Program-made: the position numbers and the translations under genes
Assembly (NCBI GenBank): GCA_025453505.1
Contig: JALOQG010000194.1
Location: 1 to 5,777 of the forward strand
Source: Myxococcota bacterium
GTDB taxonomy: Bacteria; Myxococcota_A; UBA9160; PR03
Length of the DNA stretch: 5,777 nucleotides
Reading direction: 5' to 3'
The notes under the pieces: generated by a model
The model's database searches: none
Seen by the model: the letters and a program-made list of their open reading frames with translations, nothing else
Told to the model about the DNA's origin: nothing
Shown: positions 1 through 5,731 of the stretch, in pieces
How positions within the stretch are numbered: position 1 is the first letter of the stretch
Layout: each line of letters starts with the position of its first letter

Positions 1-1
1 C

Positions 2-1462
2 GACGTCGCGTACCGCCGCATTTCCGCGGCGCGGCGTGCGCGCCTCCACCGGCGGATCGGCGAACGTGCGGAAGCGGCCTTCGGCGCACGCGCCGCGGAG
101 ATCGCGACCGAACTCGCGCTGCACTTCGAAGCGGGTCGCGACCCCGATCGCGCCGCACGCCATCTGGAAATGGCCGCGGCCAATGCGCTGCGCCGCAGCG
201 CGGCCGCCGAAGCCGTAGGTCTACTCAGACAGGGGATCGACCAGCTTTCGCTGCTTCCCGACACGCAGGAGAGACGCCGACGCGAACTCTCGATGCAGAG
301 CACGCTCGGCGCGGCGCTGACCCTCACCGAAGGCTACATCGCGGCGGCGGTCGAGCGCGCCTACGCCCGCGCCTGGGAGCTGTGCCAGGAGTCGGAGGAT
401 CTCTCGCAACTGCTGCCGGTCGCGGGACTGTGTCGCCACGCGGTCGTGAAAGGCGAACACCGCAAGGGCAAGGAGCTCGCGGAGCGCATGCTCCGGCTGA
501 CGGAGGTCGTACAGGACCGGCGGCTCTTCATGTACGCCCACGGCATGCTCGGCTACGTGCTCTTCTGGTGCGGCGACTTCGCCGAAGCGCGGGACCACCT
601 GCAGCAGAGCCGCGACCTCTACGACTTCGAGCAGGATCGCTTCCTGCCGTTCGTCTACGGCGACGATTCGAACGTCGCGGCGCTCGCGTTCCTCGCCTTC
701 ATCGCCTGGCTCGAGGGACACCCGGAGGAGTCGCTCGCGCTGAGCCGAGAATCGCTCGCGCTGGCCCGACGGCTCGACCACCCGCCGGTACTCACGTTGG
801 CGCTGATGTTCGCCGCCCAGTTGCGACGCTTGCGCGGCGAGGCCGAGGCGACCGAGGAGCTGGCCGTCGAGTCGCTCGCGCTCGCCGACGCGCACGGGCT
901 CTCCTTGTTCGCCGCGGTGGACGGCATGCTGTGCGGCTGGGCGCAGGTCGAGCAGGGGCGTTTCGACGCGGGGATCGCGGGACTCCACCGTTCGCTCGAC
1001 GCGTATCGAGCCATCGGCGCCGACTCGGGTCTGCCCCAGTACTTCGCCTTGCTGGCAGAGGGATACGCGCGGGCCGGGCAGCGAGCGGAGGCTCTCGAGG
1101 CGGTTCGACAGGCGCTCGAGGTCATGGAGCGGACCGACGAGCGCTGGTGGGAGGCGGACCTGCACCGCTTGCACGGAGAACTGCTGCGCGCCTCGCCGAG
1201 CAGCGATGCGGACGTCGAGGCGTGCTTTCAGCGCGCGATCGGCGTCGCTCGCGAACGGCGCGCGCGAACGCTCGAGCTGCGGGCGACGACGAGCCTCGCG
1301 CGCCTGTGGCGCGACCAGGGCCGGACGGCGGAGGCCCGCCACATCCTGGCGTCGATCTGCGGCGCGTTCGGCGCAGGCTCGCGCACCCGCGATGTGGAGG
1401 ACGCCGTCGCGCTGCTCGCACAACTCTCGACGGCGGCCTCCGGCGCGCCCGAAGCCTCCTGA
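2..1462 (+). CDS. AAA-ATPase/TPR regulatory protein, C-terminal part (5' truncated)
   Basis: The reading frame is open from the left edge and ends in TGA, giving 486 visible residues with no start. It resembles the C-terminal part of the large predicted ATPases (COG3899-like) that carry an N-terminal adenylate/guanylate cyclase or DNA-binding domain, a P-loop AAA/NACHT-type ATPase and a long TPR tail. Visible residues about 10-30 (ARRARLHRRIGER) and 36-56 (IATELALHFEAGRD...AARHLEMAA) match the segment joining ATPase and TPR part. The rest is all-helical TPR-like repeats, for example GYVLFWCGDFAEARDHL, LLAEGYARAGQRAEALEAV and the terminal LARLWRDQGRTAEARHIL. No P-loop or cyclase domain lies in the window, so the effector domain is unknown. 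The ATG at base 170 is internal, because the homologous sequence continues upstream of it. The likely role is a multidomain signal-transduction or transcriptional regulator. It converges on the cytochrome gene with a 24-base gap. The family call is from recalled sequence resemblance. Confidence 0.85.
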   Translation, partial: DVAYRRISAARRARLHRRIGERAEAAFGARAAEIATELALHFEAGRDPDRAARHLEMAAANALRRSAAAEAVGLLRQGIDQLSLLPDTQERRRRELSMQSTLGAALTLTEGYIAAAVERAYARAWELCQESEDLSQLLPVAGLCRHAVVKGEHRKGKELAERMLRLTEVVQDRRLFMYAHGMLGYVLFWCGDFAEARDHLQQSRDLYDFEQDRFLPFVYGDDSNVAALAFLAFIAWLEGHPEESLALSRESLALARRLDHPPVLTLALMFAAQLRRLRGEAEATEELAVESLALADAHGLSLFAAVDGMLCGWAQVEQGRFDAGIAGLHRSLDAYRAIGADSGLPQYFALLAEGYARAGQRAEALEAVRQALEVMERTDERWWEADLHRLHGELLRASPSSDADVEACFQRAIGVARERRARTLELRATTSLARLWRDQGRTAEARHILASICGAFGAGSRTRDVEDAVALLAQLSTAASGAPEAS

Positions 1463-1486
1463 TCGGACGACGCATCCAGCTGGCTG

Positions 1487-1969
1487 CTAGTCGCCCGCCG
1501 GTGCCGTCCTCTGCAACGACTTCAGATACTCGATCATCACCATCACCTCGCCGCGCGCGACTTCGTCTTCGGTGGTGCCTTCGGCGAGGGGCGTGCCGAG
1601 CCAGCGGCCCCAGATGGGCATCTCGCGGGTGCCGTGGGCCGCGGGTACGAGGCGCCCGTCGACGTAACCCGCGATCTCGGCGTCGGGGAAGGTGCCGCCG
1701 CGGCGTGCGGCGATGAGCGTCAGGTCGGAGGGCTGCGTCCGCAGGATGCCGGCGAAGGCGCCGTCGCCGCGGCCCGTGCGCGCGTGACAGACCGCGCAAT
1801 GGCGCACGTAGAGACTCTCGCCGGAGGCCGCGAGGAGCGACGGCGCCGCGGGCGGCTCTTCGGCCGCCGCGGATCGCGTGAACGCCGTCGCGAGCAGCAG
1901 GAGCGCCGCGCCGATTCGGGCACCGCTCGAGATCGGGATCCGCCACCCGTTGCGTCGCGTGTGTCTCAT
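1487..1969 (-). CDS. Exported mono-haem c-type cytochrome
   Basis: The protein has 160 residues from the ATG at 1969. A basic N-terminus (MRHTRRNGWR), a hydrophobic core at 20-30 and a TRSAAA|EE cleavage site at about 36/37 form a Sec signal peptide. The mature part of about 124 residues carries one haem-attachment motif, C58-A-V-C61-H62, followed by RTGRGDG. Met117 in REMPIWG is the likely distal haem ligand. The order CxxCH, GRGDG, LRT-P-DLT, GTFPD, AHGTREMP is typical of small class I cytochromes c (cytochrome_CBB3/PF13442-like), which carry electrons in the periplasm. A TTG at 2014 would add 15 residues ahead of the signal peptide; the ATG is preferred because it gives a normal signal peptide, although neither start has a clear Shine-Dalgarno sequence. 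No oxidase or dehydrogenase partner is in the window, so the redox partner is unknown. The gene is divergent from the CDF transporter gene. Confidence 0.9.
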   Translation of the reverse strand: MRHTRRNGWRIPISSGARIGAALLLLATAFTRSAAAEEPPAAPSLLAASGESLYVRHCAVCHARTGRGDGAFAGILRTQPSDLTLIAARRGGTFPDAEIAGYVDGRLVPAAHGTREMPIWGRWLGTPLAEGTTEDEVARGEVMVMIEYLKSLQRTAPAGD

Positions 1970-2072
1970 GACCGGACGATGCCGCAGGCGCGTGCAAGCC
2001 GGAAGTGTCCGCAAGAATGGGATTCGCGAAGCGGAACTTTAGAATGGCCCGGCCCGGTCTCTGGGAGGACGC
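1970..2072. promoter_or_regulatory. Divergent intergenic region, cytochrome c / CDF transporter
   Basis: These 103 bases must hold the promoters of both divergent genes. A TAGAAT at 2040-2045 (+) matches the -10 consensus TATAAT at five of six positions and lies 27 bases before the GTG of the transporter, but no good TTGACA-like -35 is visible at the right distance. AGAATGG occurs twice in direct orientation (2014-2020 and 2041-2047, 27 bases apart). Between them is the perfect 8-base palindrome TTCGCGAA (2023-2030), a possible but unproven operator. The stretch is less GC-rich than its flanks, as expected for a promoter. Confidence 0.4.
2063..2069 (+). promoter_or_regulatory. Ribosome binding site supporting a GTG start
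   Basis: GGGAGGA lies three to four bases before the GTG at 2073. It is a strong Shine-Dalgarno match, if slightly close, and supports the GTG as the start of the CDF transporter. Confidence 0.65.
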
Positions 2073-2996
2073 GTGACGTCGAGAGAAGCAGCGAACCGGA
2101 TCGAGCAGCGCACGCTGCTGGTGTCTCTCGTGGCCGTGGCGGGGATCGCCGCGGGCAGCCTGGCGTACGGCCTGTGGATCGAGTCCGAGGTGGTGCTGCT
2201 CAACGGCGTCTTCTCGCTCGTCAGCCTGATCGGCTCCGTGCTCTATCTGGTGGCGGCGCGGCTCGTGGCGCGCCATGCCGACCAGCGCTTCCCGTACGGC
2301 TACGCGCACGTCGAGCCGCTCGTGAACGTCGCGAACGCGCTGACCGTGCTGGTGATCTGCATCTACGCGTTCCTGAACGGCATCGAAGGCGTTCGTTCCG
2401 GCGGCGAGATCGTGGACGCCGCCGACGTGATCTGGTTCGGCGCGATCACGGGCGTGGCATGCGCGGGGATCGGCGGCTACGAGATGCGCATGGCGCGTCG
2501 CGTCGGCTCGGAGCTGCTGCGCAACGACGCGCGCGAATGGCTGATCGACGCCGCCTTCAGCGTGGTGACGCTCGCCGGCTTCGCCGTCGTGTTCTTCCTC
2601 GAGGAGCCGCAGCGGAGTCTGTGGTCGCGCTACGCGGACAGCGTCCTCGTGGCGGCGCTCGCCCTGCTCTTCGTCCCGATTCCGTACGGCATCCTGCGCC
2701 GCAACGTCCGCGAGATCCTGCACATGCGCAGCGAAGACGAGGCGATCGTCGCCCGCGTGGAGACCGCGATGCGCGCGGTCCGCGCCGAGCACGACGTGGT
2801 GTCCCACACGACGCACGTCGCCAAGGTCGGACGCTCGCACCTGATCGAGATCAACGTCGTCGTCGGTCCGCGCTTCACCGCCCAGACGATCGCGGCGCAG
2901 GACGTCCTGCGCGCCCGCATCTGGTCGGCGGTCGACCAGCCGATCGACACGGCCTGGCTGACGATCCTCTTCACCGCCGATCCGCGCTGGGCGTGA
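2073..2996 (+). CDS. Cation diffusion facilitator (CDF) family transporter
   Basis: The protein has 307 residues, normal for the family, from a GTG start with a good ribosome binding site. CDF proteins export divalent metals (Zn, Co, Cd, Fe, Mn) from the cytoplasm in exchange for protons, usually as dimers. Six membrane segments can be placed at about 14-34, 40-62, 84-104, 117-137, 157-177 and 188-206, followed by a soluble C-terminal domain at about 210-302. Family signatures are RFPYGYAHVEPLVN (72-85) between TM2 and TM3, the NDAREWLIDAAFS segment (151-163) entering TM5, and VPIPYGILRRNVREIL at the end of TM6. It looks closest to the COG3965-like predicted Co/Zn/Cd transporters. The TM2 site reads N44-G-V-F-S48 where an Asp is expected at the first position, and TM5 has E155-W-L-I-D159 where many members have HxxxD, so the metal site appears atypical. 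The substrate cannot be read from the sequence. It is the first gene of the rightward run. Confidence 0.88.
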   Translation: MTSREAANRIEQRTLLVSLVAVAGIAAGSLAYGLWIESEVVLLNGVFSLVSLIGSVLYLVAARLVARHADQRFPYGYAHVEPLVNVANALTVLVICIYAFLNGIEGVRSGGEIVDAADVIWFGAITGVACAGIGGYEMRMARRVGSELLRNDAREWLIDAAFSVVTLAGFAVVFFLEEPQRSLWSRYADSVLVAALALLFVPIPYGILRRNVREILHMRSEDEAIVARVETAMRAVRAEHDVVSHTTHVAKVGRSHLIEINVVVGPRFTAQTIAAQDVLRARIWSAVDQPIDTAWLTILFTADPRWA

Positions 2997-3028
2997 GCGC
3001 GGCGCGGACTTGCATTCCGGCCGCGATC

Positions 3029-3046
3029 GTGGCTCCGTGGAGCCGT
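3029..3046 (+). other. Short hairpin upstream of the Spy-like gene
   Basis: GGCTCC (3031-3036) and GGAGCC (3039-3044) form a perfect inverted repeat, realistically a 5-bp stem with a CGTG loop, extendable by two wobble pairs. It lies between the CDF stop and the next ribosome binding site. There is no T-tract, so a classical Rho-independent terminator is unlikely. It could be a leader or processing hairpin, or chance in GC-rich DNA. Confidence 0.3.
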
Positions 3047-3072
3047 CCGAACCTCGACTCCAAACCGACCCC

Positions 3073-3080
3073 AAAGGAGG
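3073..3080 (+). promoter_or_regulatory. Strong ribosome binding site
   Basis: AAAGGAGG, a near-perfect Shine-Dalgarno sequence, stands five bases before the ATG at 3086. It is the strongest ribosome binding site in the window. It fixes this start and suggests that the small exported protein is made in quantity. Confidence 0.8.
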
Positions 3081-3085
3081 GAACG

Positions 3086-3496
3086 ATGATTCCCAGACGC
3101 CTCGCTCTCGGCATGGCGGCCGCCCTGCTCTTCACGAATGCGACCGTATCGGCGCAGGGCGGCGGTCAGATGCAGGAGCTCGCGAAAAAGAGACCCGAGC
3201 AGCGCGCGAAGATCCAGACGCTGGTCATGAAGGAGAAGCTCTCGCTCACCGAGCAGCAGCTCCCCACCGTCGAGAAGATCAACCTCGACACGGCCACCGC
3301 GATGCAGCCCGTGCTCGAGAGCAGCGAGGGTCCGCTGATCAAGATGCGCGAGGCGAGGTCGATCGAATCACAGCGAGACGCCTCGCTCCAGAAGGTGCTC
3401 GAGCCGGCGCAGTACCAGCAGTGGCTCGCCCAGAAAGAGACGATGCGCCAGAAGGCCGAGCAGAAGCTGATGGAGAAGCGCGCGGGCGGCAGCTAG
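3086..3496 (+). CDS. Small exported Spy/CpxP-like (LTxxQ-type) protein
   Basis: The protein has 136 residues from an ATG with an excellent ribosome binding site. MIPRR followed by a hydrophobic stretch at 6-18 and ATVSA|Q gives a Sec signal peptide cut at about 23/24. The mature protein of about 113 residues is charged, rich in Lys, Glu and Gln, and predicted all-helical. It carries KLSLTEQQ (51-58), which fits the LTxxQ motif of periplasmic Spy/CpxP-type proteins, and a second similar helix start, KVLEPAQYQQW (103-113). It has no cysteines and no catalytic-looking motif. Spy and CpxP are periplasmic chaperones or stress sensors induced by envelope and metal stress; a related role here is inference from a short motif and size. 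It ends in TAG, 12 bases before the Mur ligase start and in the same frame. Confidence is high for the gene and moderate for the family. Confidence 0.8.
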   Translation: MIPRRLALGMAAALLFTNATVSAQGGGQMQELAKKRPEQRAKIQTLVMKEKLSLTEQQLPTVEKINLDTATAMQPVLESSEGPLIKMREARSIESQRDASLQKVLEPAQYQQWLAQKETMRQKAEQKLMEKRAGGS

Positions 3497-3508
3497 CGCG
3501 CGGCCTTC

Positions 3509-4828
3509 GTGTCCTCCCGTACCGGCGATCTGGTCCGGCTCGTCCGCGACGTTCCCGGCGCTCCGCGCATCTTCTTGCGCCAGGAGTACGATCGATTCGG
3601 CGGGCGTCTGCTCGCGCTCGCGGGCCGGTACCGCCGGCGTTGGCTCGGACGCACGCGCCTGATCGCAGTGGTCGGTTCGCTCGGCAAGACGACGACCACG
3701 CGCATGCTGCGAGCGGCGCTCGCGTGTCCGGACCGCGGCTTCTCGTACAGCAACTACGGCGCGAGCCTCGCGGAGAATCTGCTGCGCGTGCGCCCGCGCG
3801 ATGCGCACGCGGTGCTCGAAGTCGGCCTGTCGGGGCCGGGACCGATGGGGACCTACGCGCGCAGGATCCAGCCGGATCTCGTCGTGGTCACGTCGATCGC
3901 GAGCGATCACCACCGCTCCTTTCCGACGCTGCTCGACACGCGCGCGGAGAAGGTGAAGATGATCCGCGGCCTCGGCCCCGATCGCGTCGCGCTTCTGAAC
4001 GGCGACGATCCGAACGTACGCTGGATGGCGTCGCAGACGCGGGCGCGCGTGGTGACCTTCGGCCTCGCGCCCGGGAACGACGTGCGTGCCACCGGGCTGC
4101 GCCCGCGCGACGGCGGCAGCGAGTTCGAGGTGTGCGGACTCGGGGAGCCGAGGACCGTACGGACGCTGCTGTTCGGCGATCACAACGCGCACGCGGCTCT
4201 CGCCGCGCTCACGGCGGCCTCGATCGAAGGCGTCGACCTCGGCGGCGCGATCGCGCGAATCGCGGATGTCGCGCCGGAAGCGTCGCGCCTCGAGACCCTC
4301 GCGCTCGCGAACGGCGTGACGCTCGTGGACGACAGCTACAAGGCGTCGCTCGAATCCGTGTTCGCCGCGCTCGACGCATTCGCGGGGCTGTGCGCCACGC
4401 GCAAGCTGGTGGTGCTCGGACCCGTCGAGGATCCGCCGGGGCCGGCGGGCGACGTGCACCGGGAAGTCGGCCGCAGGATCGGGCGCTTCGCGGATCTCGT
4501 GGTGTGCATCGGAGAGCGGATGACCGCCGTCCGCGCTGGCGCGGTGGAGAGCGGTCTGCTGCACGGGGCCGTGCATCTCGTCGGGCCACGGCTGGAGGAC
4601 GCGCTCGTCGTGCTCCGCGCGGCGCTGCGCCCGGGCGACGCCGTCCTGATCAAGGGACGCGGTCCGCAGCGCTTCCGGCGCATCGTGTTGCATTTGCAGG
4701 ACCGGCCCGTCGGCTGCCGGGTGTCGCAATGCAAGGTGAAGGTCCCGAGCTGCGACGTCTGTCCGCTGCTCGACGCTCCCCCGCACGTCTTCCGGAACCA
4801 CTTCGTCGCGCGCTCGGTGCGCGCGTAG
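3509..4828 (+). CDS. MurF-like Mur ligase lacking the N-terminal domain, with a C-terminal Cys4 motif
   Basis: The protein has 439 residues. Mur ligases join an amino acid or peptide to a carboxylate through an acyl-phosphate, using ATP, in the cytoplasm. The P-loop is G56-SLGKTT62. LEVGLSGPG (103-111), RAEKVKMI (145-152, with candidate carbamylated Lys148 or Lys150) and LLNGDDPNV (162-170) continue the central ATPase domain. FGDHNAHAALAAL (222-234) leads to the C-terminal ligase domain with VDDSYKASLES (273-283), VVLGPVEDPPG (301-311) and VLIKGRGPQRF (379-389). These match MurF most closely, but MurF has a whole UDP-substrate-binding domain before the P-loop and here only about 55 basic, non-domain residues precede it. 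Residues 403-418 carry C403-x4-C408-x6-C415-x2-C418-P, a likely Zn or Fe-S site not found in classical MurF. The GTG start has no Shine-Dalgarno sequence and lies 12 bases after the preceding stop, suggesting translational coupling. The substrate is unknown, so I do not call it murF. Confidence 0.87.
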   Translation: MSSRTGDLVRLVRDVPGAPRIFLRQEYDRFGGRLLALAGRYRRRWLGRTRLIAVVGSLGKTTTTRMLRAALACPDRGFSYSNYGASLAENLLRVRPRDAHAVLEVGLSGPGPMGTYARRIQPDLVVVTSIASDHHRSFPTLLDTRAEKVKMIRGLGPDRVALLNGDDPNVRWMASQTRARVVTFGLAPGNDVRATGLRPRDGGSEFEVCGLGEPRTVRTLLFGDHNAHAALAALTAASIEGVDLGGAIARIADVAPEASRLETLALANGVTLVDDSYKASLESVFAALDAFAGLCATRKLVVLGPVEDPPGPAGDVHREVGRRIGRFADLVVCIGERMTAVRAGAVESGLLHGAVHLVGPRLEDALVVLRAALRPGDAVLIKGRGPQRFRRIVLHLQDRPVGCRVSQCKVKVPSCDVCPLLDAPPHVFRNHFVARSVRA

Positions 4829-4873
4829 AGATCCGCGCCCCTCACGAGACGCAGCGCGGGAGCGTCCGATCTG

Positions 4874-4893
4874 CCAAGGTCCGCCCACCTTGG
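4874..4893 (+). promoter_or_regulatory. Hairpin enclosing the RBS and TTG start of the TauE-like gene
   Basis: CCAAGGT (4874-4880) and ACCTTGG (4887-4893) form a perfect 7-bp stem with the six-base loop CCGCCC. The left arm holds the only Shine-Dalgarno-like sequence, AAGG at 4876-4879, and the right arm holds the TTG start codon at 4890-4892. If it folds in the mRNA it would hide both, lowering initiation unless opened by translating ribosomes or a factor. There is no following T-tract, so it is not a terminator. The inverted repeat is seen directly; its regulatory role is inference. Confidence 0.45.
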
Positions 4894-5639
4894 ACCCCAC
4901 CGCGCCGGAGTTCTGGCTGCTCGCCGCGATCGTGGGCGGCGCGTTCGCGATCGAGGCGACGTCCGGCTTCGGCGCGACGATCCTGATCGTGACCTTCGGC
5001 GCGCATCTGTTCCCGATCCCGACGCTGCTTCCAGTGATCGTGCCGCTCGGGCTCGTGCTGTCGGTCGCGCTGGCATGGCGCAACCGCGTCCACGTCGACC
5101 GCGGTCTCGTCGTCCGGCGCATCCTGCCGCTGATGGGACTCGGGGTCGCGATCGGGCTCGCGATCTTCGAACGAGCGTCGAACGACGGATTGCGCCGCGC
5201 ACTCGGGTGTTTCGTCGTCGGCGTCGCGCTCGCCGAACTCTGGCGCATGCGGCTCGCGGCCGACCCGATGCATGCGCCGCGCCCGTTGCCGCCGATGGCC
5301 ACTCGCGCCGCGCTGCTCGGCGCGGGCGTGATCCACGGCCTCTTCTCGTCCGGGGGGCCGCTGCTCGTCTACGCGCTCGGCCGGCTGCCGATCGAGAAAC
5401 GCGCCTTCCGCGCGACACTCTCGACGGTGTGGGTCGTGCTCGCGTCCGCGCTCACGCTCGCGTACGCGTGGCAGGGGCGCGTCGGGCCCGAGTCGCTGCT
5501 CGCCACCGCCGCCCTGCTCCCCGTCCTCGCGACCGCGTTCGTCGTCGGCGACTGGGCGCACCACCGGCTCGACGAAGCGACGTTCCGCGTGCTCATCTAC
5601 CTCCTGCTGATCGTGGCCGGCCTCAGCAACGCGTTCTGA
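4890..5639 (+). CDS. TauE/SafE-type membrane permease (sulfite exporter family)
   Basis: The protein has 249 residues, typical for the TauE/SafE (PF01925) family. Members move small anions such as sulfite, sulfoacetate or other organosulfur compounds across the inner membrane. The family's two-fold repeat is visible: the first half opens with IVGGAFAIEATSGFGATILIV (14-34) and the second with GAGVIHGLFSSGGPLLVYALG (144-164), both Gly-rich membrane segments. Further hydrophobic segments lie at about 43-62, 77-93, 103-117, 177-195, 202-220 and 233-248, making about eight. A basic cytoplasmic linker sits at about 118-138. The TTG at 4890 is the only start in frame that leaves the first membrane segment intact; GTG at 4932 would cut into it. 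A weak AAGG stands ten bases upstream, inside a hairpin. No sulfur-metabolism gene is nearby, so the substrate stays unknown. It ends in TGA, and the run of genes probably ends here. Confidence 0.87.
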   Translation: MDPTAPEFWLLAAIVGGAFAIEATSGFGATILIVTFGAHLFPIPTLLPVIVPLGLVLSVALAWRNRVHVDRGLVVRRILPLMGLGVAIGLAIFERASNDGLRRALGCFVVGVALAELWRMRLAADPMHAPRPLPPMATRAALLGAGVIHGLFSSGGPLLVYALGRLPIEKRAFRATLSTVWVVLASALTLAYAWQGRVGPESLLATAALLPVLATAFVVGDWAHHRLDEATFRVLIYLLLIVAGLSNAF

Positions 5640-5642
5640 TCA

Positions 5643-5678
5643 AGCCGCGCGCGGCGAAGCCGTCCGCTCGACGCGGCT
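5643..5678 (+). terminator. Possible terminator-like hairpin after the TauE-like gene
   Basis: AGCCGCG (5643-5649) can pair with CGCGGCT (5672-5678), with a small inner hairpin CGGC-GAA-GCCG (5652-5655 with 5659-5662); ATTCTT follows. Within it, GCCGCGCGCGGC (5644-5655) is also a perfect 12-base palindrome. The T-run is poor and the loop long, so this is only a weak candidate for ending transcription of the rightward run. Confidence 0.25.
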
Positions 5679-5721
5679 ATTCTTCGCAATCACGCGCTCC
5701 CGGGCCGGGGGCGCTCGATTC

Positions 5722-5727
5722 GGAGGA
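5722..5727 (+). promoter_or_regulatory. Ribosome binding site of the last, partial gene
   Basis: GGAGGA stands four bases before the GTG at 5732 and supports a real start there. Upstream, TATTCT at 5678-5683 is a weak -10-like sequence without a visible -35. Confidence 0.6.
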
Positions 5728-5731
5728 TTTC

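Noticed and set aside
731..882. TCGCTCGCGCT repeated three times (731, 752, 872)
   Set aside because: These encode the recurring ESLAL helix motif of the TPR repeats; they are protein repeats with GC-biased codons, not a DNA repeat element.
221..1423. Long antisense open frame (400 codons) opposite the ATPase/TPR gene
   Set aside because: It is rich in Arg, Glu and Val with no recognisable domain, and it mirrors a coding frame with clear family resemblance. Such frames are expected in GC-rich DNA.
1463..1486. Possible bidirectional terminator between the convergent genes
   Set aside because: Only the 8-base palindrome CCAGCTGG is present, with no usable loop and no T-tract.
1122..3074. Antisense open frame of 650 codons across the cytochrome and CDF genes
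   Set aside because: It covers the real same-strand cytochrome gene in another frame and the CDF gene in antisense; its sequence is Arg/His/Asp-rich without domains.
3509..4828. Calling this gene murF
   Set aside because: The N-terminal substrate domain is missing, the YNANP motif is changed and a Cys4 tail is added, so the MurF reaction cannot be assumed.
3010..4986. Forward open frame of 658 codons overlapping the Mur ligase
   Set aside because: It is Arg/Ala-rich with no motif, while the overlapping frame holds all Mur ligase motifs.
3368..5302. Antisense open frame of 644 codons across the Spy-like, Mur ligase and TauE-like genes
   Set aside because: It spans three convincing genes and their gaps on the other strand, and its product is low-complexity Arg/Ala/His-rich. 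It is a GC-rich shadow.
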